Source: Chloroflexota bacterium (lineage in GTDB: Bacteria > Chloroflexota > Limnocylindria > Limnocylindrales > CSP1-4). From it: 41,553 bases of DNA. The DNA is taken from positions 1 through 41,553 of the forward strand of contig JADGQK010000017.1 in assembly GCA_017881915.1 (NCBI GenBank). The letters are read 5' to 3'. Of the stretch, positions 31,326 through 39,966 are shown piece by piece. The position numbers and the translations under genes are program-made. Within the stretch, counting starts at the first letter, position 1, and every line of letters starts with the position of its first letter. A model generated the notes under the pieces. That model ran no database searches and was not told where the DNA came from. It worked only from the letters and a program-made list of their open reading frames with translations.

Positions 31326-32305
31326 TGCTGGCCCCCCGGGGGCTGGCCGGCGAAGTCGGGCGCCCCGATCAACTCGACAAGGAGCGCCTTCTGGACGTGG
31401 AGCCGATTCTCTGACTGGTCAAAGACTACGCTCTGCGGCCCATCCATCACCTCCGACGTGATCTCTTCCCCGCGGTGGGCGGGCAGGCAGTGCATCACGA
31501 TCGCGTTGGGCCCGGCAGTCGCCAACAGCCCGGCGTTCACCTGGAACCCCGCGAATGCGTCGCGCCGCTCTTCGGCCTCGGCCTCCTGGCCCATCGACGT
31601 CCAGGCGTCGGTGTACACGACGGAGGCACCGGCCACCACCTCGGCCGGTTCGCCCGAGAAGACGATCCGACCGCCATTTGCCGCGGCAAGGTCCTGGGCC
31701 CGCTCGACGATCCGGGAGTTGGGGGCGTAGCCCGGCGGATGGGCGAGACGCACCTCGATGCCGAGCGTCGCCCCGAGCAGGGCGAGCGAGTGGTAGACGT
31801 TGTTGCCATCGCCGACGAACGCGAGGACGACGCCCTCGAGCCGGCCGAGCTGCTCCCGGATGGTGAACAGGTCGGCGAGCGCCTGGCAGGGATGCTCGCG
31901 CAGGGTCAGCCCGTTGATGACCGGGATCGCCGCCTGGGCCGCCAGCTCCACGGCCACCTCGTGCGGCCCCGTCCGGACAACGATCGCATCGACCAGTCGC
32001 TCGAGGTTGCGGGCCACGTCGCGGACGCTCTCACGCGCCCCCAGGACGACCTCATTGGTCAGGTAGATCGCGTGGCCGCCGAGCTGGGCGGCGCCCACCT
32101 CGAACGTCACCCGGGTCCGCAGGCTGGGCTTCTGGAAGAGCATCGCCAGGGTCCGCCCGGCGAGCGCCGGTCGGGCGTGGCGGCGGATGGCCCGAAACTC
32201 AGCCTTCAGCTCAGCAGCTCGATCGAAGAGCCCCTCCACCTCCGGCCGCGACAGGTCCGCGACGCTCAGCAGATCGCGACCACGCAGCGAGCCCGCGGTC
32301 GACAT
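31322..32305 (-). CDS. argF: Ornithine carbamoyltransferase
   Basis: Makes citrulline from ornithine and carbamoyl phosphate in arginine synthesis. The 327 residues show the carbamoyl-phosphate motif KPSLRTRVTFE near 60-69, LREHPCQALADLFT, the ornithine-side DAWTSMGQEAE and the HCLPAHRGEEIT catalytic Cys loop. DxxxSMG points to ornithine rather than aspartate as substrate. A short Pro/Gly/Gln tail ends it. No other arginine gene is nearby. It follows rpsI by 35 bp, so it may be cotranscribed with the ribosomal cluster. Confidence 0.95.
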   Translation of the reverse strand: MSTAGSLRGRDLLSVADLSRPEVEGLFDRAAELKAEFRAIRRHARPALAGRTLAMLFQKPSLRTRVTFEVGAAQLGGHAIYLTNEVVLGARESVRDVARNLERLVDAIVVRTGPHEVAVELAAQAAIPVINGLTLREHPCQALADLFTIREQLGRLEGVVLAFVGDGNNVYHSLALLGATLGIEVRLAHPPGYAPNSRIVERAQDLAAANGGRIVFSGEPAEVVAGASVVYTDAWTSMGQEAEAEERRDAFAGFQVNAGLLATAGPNAIVMHCLPAHRGEEITSEVMDGPQSVVFDQSENRLHVQKALLVELIGAPDFAGQPPGGQQ

Positions 32306-32340
32306 CAGGCTGGCGTCCGTGCCGCGCCGATCGGCGGCGG

Positions 32341-32736
32341 CTAGCGCTTCGTGTACTGGGGCGCCTTGCGGGCTCGCTTCAGGCCGTACTTCTTGCGCTC
32401 CTTCATCCGGGGGTCGCGGGTGAGCAGGCCCGCCTGGCGAAGGGCGAGGCGATTCATCTCATCGAGCTGCAGGAGGGCCCGGGCAATCCCATGGCGGATC
32501 GCGCCGGCCTGGCCGGTGACCCCGCCACCCTCGACCTTGACCAGCGTATTGAACCGGCCGTCCGTGCCGGTCACCCGGAATGGCATTCGGACATCCGTCT
32601 CGTTGACGGCATTGCCGAAGTGCTGGTCCATGGTCCGGCCGTTAACGACGATCTCACCCTCGCCGGGCAGGAGGCGGACACGGGCGACAGCCGTCTTGCG
32701 GCGGCCTGTCCCGTAATAGAACGCGGGGGTCGACAT
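32341..32736 (-). CDS. rpsI: 30S ribosomal protein S9
   Basis: 131 residues, normal length. It contains [50 protein letters not shown] and the conserved basic tail [24 protein letters not shown] ending in KR, which reaches the P-site tRNA. GGAGG lies about ten bases before the ATG. It is paired with rplM upstream, as in most bacteria. Confidence 0.98.
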   Translation of the reverse strand: MSTPAFYYGTGRRKTAVARVRLLPGEGEIVVNGRTMDQHFGNAVNETDVRMPFRVTGTDGRFNTLVKVEGGGVTGQAGAIRHGIARALLQLDEMNRLALRQAGLLTRDPRMKERKKYGLKRARKAPQYTKR

Positions 32737-32752
32737 GGTGGGCGGTCCTCCG

Positions 32753-33184
32753 TCAGGCCAGCGGCTCAGGCCGCTGGGCCTGATGCGGATGATCCGAGCC
32801 GGCGTAGACCTTCAGCTTGCGAAGCTGCTGGGCGCCGAGGCGGTTGTGCGGCAACATACCCTTGACCGCCCGGCGAATGACCTCCTCGGGACGGCGCTCG
32901 AGGAGGTGACCGAGGGTCTCTTCCTTGTAACCCTGGGGATGGCCGCTGTGGCGGATGTAGAGCTTCGACTCGAGCTTGTCGCGGCTGACCGCGATGCGCC
33001 CGGCATTGAGGATGATCACGTGGTCGCCTGAGTCCAGGTGCGGAGCGTACGTGGGCTTGTGCTTGCCGATGAGGACATGGGCGACCCGCGATGCGAGGCG
33101 GCCGAGCGTTTCGTCCGCCGCATCGACGACGTACCAGCGTCGGTCGATCTCGCTCTCACGAGGCGTGTAGGTCTTCGCGGTCAT
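32753..33184 (-). CDS. rplM: 50S ribosomal protein L13
   Basis: 143 residues with [56 protein letters not shown] and the later [29 protein letters not shown], both diagnostic. It binds domain VI of 23S rRNA early in assembly. Its start lies 29 bases inside the 3' end of truA, so its ribosome site (CGGAG) is within that gene. Confidence 0.98.
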   Translation of the reverse strand: MTAKTYTPRESEIDRRWYVVDAADETLGRLASRVAHVLIGKHKPTYAPHLDSGDHVIILNAGRIAVSRDKLESKLYIRHSGHPQGYKEETLGHLLERRPEEVIRRAVKGMLPHNRLGAQQLRKLKVYAGSDHPHQAQRPEPLA

Positions 33185-33968
33185 GATGCTCCGAGTTCTC
33201 CATCCAATCCCGCGCCGGCCGCCCGAGAGCGACCCGTCGCAGGCACAGTCCCCGTGCCGGAGCGGCTGCTCCGGAGAGGGCGGGCCGTCCGGCGTCGAGC
33301 GCCGCGGCGACCCCGGCCACGTCCATCCTGCCGTCGCCGACCCTCAACAGGACGGCCACGATCCGTCGAACCATTCCCCGCAGGAAAGCATCGGCCCGGA
33401 CGTCGATCGTCACGACCCGACCCCTCCGGCGAACCCGGACCGAATGAACGGTCCGAACCGGCTGGCGGTCCGGCGCCCCGAAAGCGGAGAAGTCGTGCCG
33501 GCCAACGAGGACCGACCCGGCCAGCGCCATCGCGGCGTCGTCGAGTGGCGTCCGCACCCCGAGCGCGTAACGCTCGATGAGCGGCCGGTGCGGCCCGTTC
33601 CAGACGGTGTAGCGATACTCCCGGTACCGCGCCGCGTAGCGTGGGTGGAACCCATCCGGCACCCGCCGGATGCCGCTGATCGCGATATCCGCCGGGAGCA
33701 GTGCGCCGATCGATTGTTCGAGCCGGGCTCCGCTGAGCCGTCCCAGGTAGGTGAATGCGATCACCTGCCCCGAGGCGTGGACCCCGGCGTCCGTTCGACC
33801 GGCCCCGTCGACCCGACCCGCGCCGTCCGGCACGAGCCGCGCCAGCACGGCTTCGAGTTCTCCCTGGACCGTCCGCCTTCCTGGTTGGACCTGGAAGCCG
33901 GCAAAGTCCGTGCCGTCGTATTCGACCCGGGCGCGATAGCGCCGGGGCGCGCCCTCTCGAGCGCTCAT
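33156..33968 (-). CDS. truA: tRNA pseudouridine(38-40) synthase TruA
   Basis: Converts U38-U40 of tRNA anticodon stems to pseudouridine. The 270 residues show RARVEYDGTDFAGFQVQPGRRTVQGELEAVL, the catalytic Asp in GAGRTDAGVHASGQVIAF, YRYTVWNGPHRPL and FLRGMVRRIVAVLLRVG. Full length. It sits 13 bases after rplQ and overlaps rplM by 29 bases, the common rplQ-truA-rplM order. Confidence 0.95.
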   Translation of the reverse strand: MSAREGAPRRYRARVEYDGTDFAGFQVQPGRRTVQGELEAVLARLVPDGAGRVDGAGRTDAGVHASGQVIAFTYLGRLSGARLEQSIGALLPADIAISGIRRVPDGFHPRYAARYREYRYTVWNGPHRPLIERYALGVRTPLDDAAMALAGSVLVGRHDFSAFGAPDRQPVRTVHSVRVRRRGRVVTIDVRADAFLRGMVRRIVAVLLRVGDGRMDVAGVAAALDAGRPALSGAAAPARGLCLRRVALGRPARDWMENSEHHDREDLHAS

Positions 33969-33981
33969 TGCCGAACCCGTC

Positions 33982-34335
33982 CTAGACGAGCTCGATCTGG
34001 ACGATCTCGGCAGAGTCGCCGAGGCGCCGGCCGATGCGCACGATCCGGGTATAGCCCGAGGTGCGATCGGCGTATTTCGGTGCGATCTCGTGGAACAGCT
34101 TGTCGACGACCAGCGGCTCGTTCGGGAACTCGGCGATGACCTGGCGTCGAGCGGCCAGATCGCCGCGCTTGGCCAGGGTGATCATCCGCTCCACCCGCGG
34201 CCGGATCTCCTTGGCCTTGGCCTCGGTCGTCTGGACCTTCTCGTAGCGCAGGACCGAGACGGTCAGGTTCTTGAACAGGGCCAGCCGCGGGCCCTGCTTG
34301 CGCGAGAGCTTGCGGCCGTCGATCCGGTGGGACAT
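33982..34335 (-). CDS. rplQ: 50S ribosomal protein L17
   Basis: 117 residues beginning MSHRIDGRKLSRKQGPRLALFKNLTVSVLRYEKVQTTEAKAKEIRPRVERMITLAKRGDL, ending GSTRIV-like GYTRIVRIGRRLGDSAEIVQIELV. Normal bacterial length without the C-terminal extension seen in some phyla. It follows rpoA by two bases. Confidence 0.98.
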   Translation of the reverse strand: MSHRIDGRKLSRKQGPRLALFKNLTVSVLRYEKVQTTEAKAKEIRPRVERMITLAKRGDLAARRQVIAEFPNEPLVVDKLFHEIAPKYADRTSGYTRIVRIGRRLGDSAEIVQIELV

Positions 34336-34337
34336 CC

Positions 34338-35309
34338 TCAGACTTCCTCGCCGTCATCGTCGAAGGGCTCGTCGGAGGGCTCGCCCTCGGGGATGACGAA
34401 GCCGCGCATGCGCAGGCGCTCCTTCATCTCGTCGAGCGACTTTCGGCCGAAGTTGCGCATCCGGAGGAGGTCGTCGTCGGACAGCTGCAGGAGCTGGCCA
34501 ACCTTGACGATGTTATTGCGCTTGAGCGAGTTGTACGCCCGCATCGGCAGGTCGAGCTCCTCGATCGGCATGTCGAGCATGTTCGGGGGCAGCTGCGGAG
34601 GTCCGCCGACGGCGCTACCGGGCGTGGCCACCAGGCCGATGTTGGCGAACAGGGAGAACTGCCGGACGAGGATGTCGGCCGAGCGCGAGAGCGCCTCTTC
34701 CGGGGTGATCGAGCCGTCCGTCTCGATTTCCATTGTCAACTTGTCGTAGTTGGTGATCTGGCCGACGCGGGTTGGCTCGACCCAGTAGTTCACCTTGCGC
34801 ACGGGCGTGAAGATCGCGTCGACCGCGATCACCCCGATCGGCAGCGACTCGGAACGCTCCGCAGCGAGGTAGCCGACGCCGCGCTCGACGGTCAGGTCAA
34901 GCTCGATCGTCACGTCGTCGGTGTCGAGGGTCATCAGGATCTGTTCGGGGTTGACGATCTCGACGTCGGCCGACTCGACGATGTCGGCGGCGGTCACGGC
35001 ACCGGCACCGCTCTTGACCAGCTTGAGCTGGACCGGATGCGAGGCAAAGCTCTTGAGGCGGAGCTTCTTCACGTTCAGGACGATCTGGGTGACGTCCTCC
35101 TTGACCCCGGGGATCGTGGAGAACTCCTGGTAGACGTCCCGAATCTGGATCGAGGTGACGGCGGCCCCCTCGAGCGAGGACAGGAGGACACGGCGGAGGG
35201 CATTACCGAGGGTCACCCCGTAGCCGGCCGGCAGCGGTCCTGCCTCGTACTTGGCGAATGTGCCGAGCTCTTCGACAGGCTCGATCTGCGGACTCTCGAG
35301 TTCGATCAT
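34338..35309 (-). CDS. rpoA: RNA polymerase alpha subunit
   Basis: 323 residues. The N-terminal assembly domain includes GPLPAGYGVTLGNALRRVLLSSLEGAAVTSIQI and the GSITPEEALSRSADIL stretch. The C-terminal domain has PIEELDLPMRAYNSLKRNNIVKVGQLLQLSDDDLLRMRNFGRKSLDEMKERL with the conserved DNA-contact RN and K positions. An acidic tail (EGEPSDEPFDDDGEEV) ends it. It lies in the standard rpsD-rpoA-rplQ order. Confidence 0.98.
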   Translation of the reverse strand: MIELESPQIEPVEELGTFAKYEAGPLPAGYGVTLGNALRRVLLSSLEGAAVTSIQIRDVYQEFSTIPGVKEDVTQIVLNVKKLRLKSFASHPVQLKLVKSGAGAVTAADIVESADVEIVNPEQILMTLDTDDVTIELDLTVERGVGYLAAERSESLPIGVIAVDAIFTPVRKVNYWVEPTRVGQITNYDKLTMEIETDGSITPEEALSRSADILVRQFSLFANIGLVATPGSAVGGPPQLPPNMLDMPIEELDLPMRAYNSLKRNNIVKVGQLLQLSDDDLLRMRNFGRKSLDEMKERLRMRGFVIPEGEPSDEPFDDDGEEV

Positions 35310-35319
35310 GGTCTGGGGC

Positions 35320-35946
35320 TTACCTCGAGTAGTACTCGACCACGAGCTGCTCGTTGAGATCGAGCGGCATCTGGTCGCGCCGGGGCTGGTCGACGATTGT
35401 CCCGGCGAGCTTCGCCGGATCCACGCTCAGCCAGTCGGGCGGCTGGTGGGAGCGGAGGGTTTCCTTCGCCAGCTTGAATGGTTCGCGAGTCGTGTGCGTC
35501 GCGCGAACCTCGACCCGGTCGCCGGGTCGGAGCTGATGAGAGGCGATGTTGGTGGGCCGTCCGTTGACGGCGAAATGGCCGTGGTTGACGAGCTGGCGGG
35601 AAGCCGCCCGGGAGCTGGCGAAGCCCATCCGGAAGACGATGTTGTCGAGCCGCAGCTCGAGCAACCGGAGGAGGTTCTCGCCGGTCACGCCGGGTCGCGC
35701 CTCGGCGGCGTCGAAGTAGTTCTTGAACTGGCGCTCGAGGACGGCGTAGACCCGCCGGACCTTCTGCTTCTCGCGCAGCTGCATCCCGTACTCGCCGACC
35801 TTGCGCCGGCGAACACCGTGCTGACCGGGCGGCGTTGGCCGCCGCTCGAAGGCGCACTTCTTCGAGTAGCAGCGAGAGCCCTTGAGGAAGAGTTTCATGC
35901 CCTCCCGGCGGCAGAGGCGACAGACGGAGGCGGTGTAACGGGCCAT
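35320..35946 (-). CDS. rpsD: 30S ribosomal protein S4 (zinc-binding form)
   Basis: 208 residues. The N-terminus carries four Cys in CRLCRREG and CYSKKC, the zinc-containing (C+) form. RRPTPPGQHGVRRRKVGEYGMQLREKQKVRRVY and the S4 RNA-binding domain (LRLDNIVFRMGFASSRAASRQLVNHGHFAVNGRPTN) follow. It nucleates 30S assembly and in many bacteria represses its own operon. No obvious S4-binding pseudoknot was recognised by eye. Confidence 0.98.
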   Translation of the reverse strand: MARYTASVCRLCRREGMKLFLKGSRCYSKKCAFERRPTPPGQHGVRRRKVGEYGMQLREKQKVRRVYAVLERQFKNYFDAAEARPGVTGENLLRLLELRLDNIVFRMGFASSRAASRQLVNHGHFAVNGRPTNIASHQLRPGDRVEVRATHTTREPFKLAKETLRSHQPPDWLSVDPAKLAGTIVDQPRRDQMPLDLNEQLVVEYYSR

Positions 35947-35962
35947 TGTGTCCTGACCTGGC

Positions 35963-36358
35963 TCAGACCCGGCGTCGCTTGGGGGCGCGGCAGCCGTTGT
36001 GCGGGATGGGCGTGACGTCGGTGATCGCGGTCACCTCGAGTCCGGCGGCCTGGAGCGAGCGGATCGCCTGCTCCCGACCGGCCCCGGGGCCCTTGACGTA
36101 GACCTCGACCTGGCGCATCCCGTGCTCCATGGCACGGCGAGCGGCACCTTCGGCCGAAAGTGCCGCAGCGTACGGCGTGCTCTTCCGGGAACCCTTGAAG
36201 CCGGCGATGCCGGCTGAGCCCCAGCTGATCACGGCACCACCGAGATCGGTGATCGTGATGATCGTGTTGTTGAACGTCGCCTGGATGTGAACGTGACCCT
36301 GGGGCACGTTCTTGCGCTCCTTGCGACGCTGCTTGACGGCACGCTTGCGGTCGGCCAT
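35963..36358 (-). CDS. rpsK: 30S ribosomal protein S11
   Basis: 131 residues with [50 protein letters not shown] and the C-terminal [23 protein letters not shown], the invariant S11 ending, including the Asn-Gly that is often isoaspartylated. Forms the platform of the 30S subunit near the E site. Confidence 0.98.
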   Translation of the reverse strand: MADRKRAVKQRRKERKNVPQGHVHIQATFNNTIITITDLGGAVISWGSAGIAGFKGSRKSTPYAAALSAEGAARRAMEHGMRQVEVYVKGPGAGREQAIRSLQAAGLEVTAITDVTPIPHNGCRAPKRRRV

Positions 36359-36376
36359 GGCTGGGCTAGGTTCCCC

Positions 36377-36748
36377 TTACTTCTTCCGGCGAACGCCGAC
36401 CGTCTTCTTCGGTCCGCGCCGCTGGCGTGCATTCGTCTTCGTCCGTTGGCCGCGCGCCGGCAGGTTGCGCCGATGGCGGCTGCCGCGGTACGAGCCGATC
36501 TCGATGAGACGCTTGATGTTCAGGGCGACCTCGCGACGCAGGTCCCCCTCGACCTTATAACGGCGATCGATGATCTCGCGGAGCCGATTGACCTGCTCCT
36601 CGGTGAGGTCACGCACCCGGGTGTCCGGGTTGATGTTGGCCTGGGCGAGAATCTTCTGGCTGGTCGGCAGGCCGAGCCCGAAGATATAGGTGAGGGCGAT
36701 CTCCACCCGCTTCTCGCGCGGGATATCAACTCCGGCAATGCGTGCCAT
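36377..36748 (-). CDS. rpsM: 30S ribosomal protein S13
   Basis: 123 residues: [33 protein letters not shown] at the start, the helix-two-turn-helix region, and [33 protein letters not shown] at the end. It contacts the A- and P-site tRNAs from the 30S head. It lies three bases after rpmJ. Confidence 0.98.
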   Translation of the reverse strand: MARIAGVDIPREKRVEIALTYIFGLGLPTSQKILAQANINPDTRVRDLTEEQVNRLREIIDRRYKVEGDLRREVALNIKRLIEIGSYRGSRHRRNLPARGQRTKTNARQRRGPKKTVGVRRKK

Positions 36749-36751
36749 CGG

Positions 36752-36865
36752 TTACCCCTGCCGCTGCTTGTGCTTGGGATTGGTGCAGATGACCATCACG
36801 GTGCCGTGGCGACGAATCACCTTGCAATTGTCGCAACGGGCCTTGACGGAGGCTCGAACTTTCAA
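36752..36865 (-). CDS. rpmJ: 50S ribosomal protein L36 (TTG start, missing from the ORF track)
   Basis: 37 residues: [37 protein letters not shown]. The zinc ligand set C-x2-C-x12-C-x4-H is complete, so this is the zinc-binding form. The start codon is TTG, preceded by GAGGA with a spacing of four bases. It lies between infA and rpsM, exactly where the alpha operon has rpmJ. The ORF track omitted it because of its size. Confidence 0.96.
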   Translation of the reverse strand: MKVRASVKARCDNCKVIRRHGTVMVICTNPKHKQRQG

Positions 36866-36895
36866 CGGTTCCTCGATCGAACTCAGATAGCTCGG

Positions 36896-37114
36896 TTACT
36901 TCAGGCGGTAGGTGATCCGACCGCGGGTGAGATCGTAGGGGGAGAGCTCCACCCTGACTCGATCGCCGGGCAGGATCCGGATGAAATTCATCCGCAGCTT
37001 GCCGCTGATGTGAGCCAGAACCCGATGGCCATTCTCGAGTTCGACGGCGAACATCGTGTTCGGGAGCGGCTCGATCACCGTTCCTTCGACTTCGATCGCG
37101 TCCTTCTTGGCCAC
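36896..37114 (-). CDS. infA: Translation initiation factor IF-1
   Basis: 72 residues: [71 protein letters not shown], the canonical OB fold. The start is GTG, 31 codons inside the track ORF. IF-1 blocks the A site during initiation, and in organisms with many leaderless mRNAs its balance with IF-3 matters. A candidate promoter lies 65-93 bases upstream. Confidence 0.97.
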   Translation of the reverse strand: MAKKDAIEVEGTVIEPLPNTMFAVELENGHRVLAHISGKLRMNFIRILPGDRVRVELSPYDLTRGRITYRLK

Positions 37115-37178
37115 AGGCTTTCGGTCTTCCCTTTCTCGCACGGAATGCCGGCCCGAGTGGGCCGACACACGAACGGTG

Positions 37179-37207
37179 AGGATATCAAATCTTCGCCAAT
37201 CCGGCAA
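37179..37207 (-). promoter_or_regulatory. Candidate internal promoter upstream of infA
   Basis: On the minus strand TTGCCG and TATCCT are separated by exactly 17 bases in an unusually AT-rich patch (GAAGATTTGATATCC) of the map-infA gap. Each hexamer matches the sigma-70 consensus at four positions. It would give the infA-rpmJ-rpsM-rpsK-rpsD-rpoA-rplQ group its own transcription start with a leader of roughly 60 nt. Confidence 0.48.
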
Positions 37208-37218
37208 CCACCGGCTGG

Positions 37219-37989
37219 TCAGACGGTGGTCAGGATCTCCGGTCCGTGCTGGGTGATGGCGATGCTGTGCTCGAAGTGAGCGGCCAATGAGCCGTCCCGG
37301 GTCACGATCGTCCAGTCATCGGGCAGCATCATCGCCTCGTGGCTGCCCAGGGTGAACATCGGCTCGATCGCGAGGCAGAGGCCCGGCTCCAGCTTGCGGC
37401 CCACCTGGCCGCTGCGGTAGTTCGGGACCTGGGGATCCTCGTGCATCGCCCGGCCGATGCCATGGCCGACGAACTGGCGGATCACGCCGTAACCCTTCGG
37501 ACCAGCGACATCCTCGACCGCCGCCCCGATGTCGCTCACGTGGTTGCCCGGCTGGGCCGCCGCGATCCCGGCCATCATGGCCAGGCGCGTCGTCTCGATC
37601 AGCTCGCGGATCGGCTCAGGTGGCTGGCCGACGTAGAAGGTCCGGGCCGCGTCGCCGTGCCAGCCGTCGACGATCGCGCCGGCATCGATCGAGACGAGCT
37701 GGCCCTCCCGGATCGTCCGCTCGCCGGGGATGCCATGGACGATCTCGGCATCGATCGAGATGCAGATGCTGGCCGGGAATGGCCGGCGCGGATTGGCCCC
37801 GGGATAGCCCTTGAACGAAGGCAGCGCGCCGCTCCGGCGGATATGAGCCTCGGCCAGGGCGTCCAGGTGGGCGGTGCTGACCCCCGGACGGAGCTCCGAC
37901 TCGACCAGGGCGAGGACTTCGGCCACGACCCGGCCGGCCCGGCGCATCGCGTCGATCTCGGTCGCCGATTTCAGGCTGACGGCCATCAC
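37219..37989 (-). CDS. map: Methionine aminopeptidase, type I
   Basis: Removes initiator Met. The 256 residues include the five metal ligands in the expected contexts: [20 protein letters not shown] (two Asp), [12 protein letters not shown] (His), [10 protein letters not shown] (Glu) and [11 protein letters not shown] (Glu). Two adjacent start codons occur, GTG at 37987-37989 (overlapping the adk stop as GTGA) and ATG directly after; either gives a full enzyme. Lies between adk and infA as in many GC-rich bacteria. Confidence 0.96.
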   Translation of the reverse strand: MMAVSLKSATEIDAMRRAGRVVAEVLALVESELRPGVSTAHLDALAEAHIRRSGALPSFKGYPGANPRRPFPASICISIDAEIVHGIPGERTIREGQLVSIDAGAIVDGWHGDAARTFYVGQPPEPIRELIETTRLAMMAGIAAAQPGNHVSDIGAAVEDVAGPKGYGVIRQFVGHGIGRAMHEDPQVPNYRSGQVGRKLEPGLCLAIEPMFTLGSHEAMMLPDDWTIVTRDGSLAAHFEHSIAITQHGPEILTTV

Positions 37990-38681
37990 CCGACCCTGCC
38001 CTTGGCTTCGCTCGACCGGGCGCCGGGACCCACCGCGCCGCGGGCCGCGGCGAGGAGGCCCTCGGTCACCTCGGCGGCGGGCCGAAGGCCATCGATCGTG
38101 CGCAGGAGGCCGCGCTCGCGGTAGTAACCGACCACCTCGCGCAGGGCGCTGAGCTGGGCTGCCAGGCGGGCCGCGACCGTCTCCCGCCGGTCATCCTCCC
38201 GCTGGATCAGCGTCGAGCCGTCCAGGTCGCACAGGCCGGCGACCCGGGGGGGATGGCTGGACTCGTTGTAGACGTGTCCGTTGGCCTGGCAGATCCAGCG
38301 CCCGGACAGGCGTCGGACGAGCTCTGCCTCGGGTACTTCGATCTCGAGGGCGACGCCGACCGCGCTGCCGCGCTCGGCCAGGGCCGTGGCCAGGATGTCC
38401 GCCTGGGCCAGGTTGCGCGGGAAGCCGTCGAGGATCGCCCCACCGCCCGCGTCGGGCTGGGCCAGCCGGTCGAGGAGCATCTTGACGGTGATGCTGTCCG
38501 GCACGAGCTGGCCCCGCTCCATGTAGCGGCGTGCCTCGAGTCCGACCGCGGAGCCTTCGTGCACGGCCAATCGGAACAGGTCTCCGGTGGCGACGTGGGG
38601 GAGACCGAGTCGATCCGCGAGGATCGGCGCCTGGGTACCCTTACCGGCGCCGGGGGCGCCGAGCAGGACCAGGAATGTCAC
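37986..38681 (-). CDS. adk: Adenylate kinase
   Basis: Balances AMP, ADP and ATP. The 231 residues begin with the P-loop VLLGAPGAGKGTQA, then ATGDLFR, DGFPRNLAQA and the LID segment GRWICQANGHVYNESSHPPRVAGLCDLDGSTLIQREDD. The LID has Cys in the first position of each pair but Asn and Asp where CxxC/CxxC zinc types have Cys, so metal binding is doubtful. The start is GTG in the secY stop (GTGA); the first 262 residues of the track ORF are secY read out of frame. Confidence 0.96.
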   Translation of the reverse strand: MTFLVLLGAPGAGKGTQAPILADRLGLPHVATGDLFRLAVHEGSAVGLEARRYMERGQLVPDSITVKMLLDRLAQPDAGGGAILDGFPRNLAQADILATALAERGSAVGVALEIEVPEAELVRRLSGRWICQANGHVYNESSHPPRVAGLCDLDGSTLIQREDDRRETVAARLAAQLSALREVVGYYRERGLLRTIDGLRPAAEVTEGLLAAARGAVGPGARSSEAKGRVG

Positions 38682-39964
38682 CGGATGAAGCCCTCGTAGT
38701 TGCGCATCAGCAGCTGAGCCTCGATCTGCTTCATCGTCTCGACCACGACGCTGACCACGATCAGCAGGCTGGTCCCACCCAGGGTCAGGCCGCCCAGGCT
38801 CTTGAACACGGCGGCCAGGATCGTCGGCGAAACGGCCACGATCGCCAGGAAGAAGGCGCCCGCGATCGTGATCCGGTTGACCACCCGGCGGAGATAATCC
38901 TCGGTCGGCCGGCCCGGCCGGATTCCCGGGATGAACCCGCCGTTCTTGCGCAGTTGCTCGGCGGTCTCGTCCGGCTTGAACGTGAATGCGGTATAGAAAT
39001 ATGTGAAGCCGAAGGTCAGCACGAAGTACAAGGCGATATACAGGAAGGCCTGGGGATCCATCAACCTGACGATGCCCTGCGAGATGCCGGCAATCACGTC
39101 GACCTTCGAGGTCGTGAAGTAGGAGGCGATCTGGGTCGGGAAGAGCAGGATGCTGACCGCGAAGATGATCGGGATCACGCCGGCCTGGTTGACCCGCAGG
39201 GGCAGGAACGTCGAGCCACCCTGGTACATCCGCCGGCCGCGGACACGGCTGGCGTACTGGACCGGGATCCGCCGCTGGCCCTCCTGGATGTAGACGATCA
39301 CGCCGACGGCGGCCAGTCCAACGACCACGAAGGCGATGAAGGCGGTGAGGTCCGGGTTGTTCAGGAAGGCCGTCAGGGCGGTCGGGGCTCGACCGACGAT
39401 CCCGGCGAAGATGATGAAGCTGATGCCGTTGCCGATGCCCTTCTCGGTGATCAGCTCGCCCAGCCACATCAGCATGATCGAGCCGGTGGTCAGGGCGATC
39501 ATCTGGGTCAGCGTGCCGATGTCATCGAGGCCGAAGCCACCGGTCAGGACCGGCGGGTTCGAGCCGTGCAGCACGGCCAGGAAGCCATATGACTGGAGCA
39601 GGGCGAGGGGCACAGCCAGGTAGCGGGTGTACTGGTTGATCTTGTTGCGCCCGTACTCCCCCTCGCGGCTGAGCTGCTGGAGGCGGGGAATCACCCCGGT
39701 CATGAGCTGGATGATGATCGAGGCGTTGATGTACGGGTTGACCCCCAGGCCCACGATCGAGAAGCGCGACAGGCCGCCGCCCGAGAAAAGGTCGAGCAGG
39801 CCGAGCAGCTGGTTGCCGTTGAACAGGGACTGGAGCGAAGCCGCGTTCGCCCCAGGGACCGGCACGTGGGACAGGAAGCGGAAGATGATGAGGATCCCGG
39901 CGACGAACAGAATCCGCCGCCGGATGTCGGGCGCGCGGAAGGCGTTGAGCAGGGATTCAATCAT
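38678..39964 (-). CDS. secY: Protein translocase subunit SecY
   Basis: Channel subunit of the Sec translocon, 428 residues and about ten transmembrane helices. The start MIESLLNAFRAPDIRRRILFVAGILIIFRFLSHVPVPG, the plug/helix region LLGLLDLFSGGGLSRFSIVGLGVNPYINASIIIQLM and the cytosolic loop RRIPVQYASRVRGRRMYQGGSTFLPLRVNQAGVIPIIFA are diagnostic, as is RKNGGFIPGIRPGRPTEDYL. It follows rplO by two bases. Confidence 0.98.
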   Translation of the reverse strand: MIESLLNAFRAPDIRRRILFVAGILIIFRFLSHVPVPGANAASLQSLFNGNQLLGLLDLFSGGGLSRFSIVGLGVNPYINASIIIQLMTGVIPRLQQLSREGEYGRNKINQYTRYLAVPLALLQSYGFLAVLHGSNPPVLTGGFGLDDIGTLTQMIALTTGSIMLMWLGELITEKGIGNGISFIIFAGIVGRAPTALTAFLNNPDLTAFIAFVVVGLAAVGVIVYIQEGQRRIPVQYASRVRGRRMYQGGSTFLPLRVNQAGVIPIIFAVSILLFPTQIASYFTTSKVDVIAGISQGIVRLMDPQAFLYIALYFVLTFGFTYFYTAFTFKPDETAEQLRKNGGFIPGIRPGRPTEDYLRRVVNRITIAGAFFLAIVAVSPTILAAVFKSLGGLTLGGTSLLIVVSVVVETMKQIEAQLLMRNYEGFIR

Positions 39965-39966
39965 CG

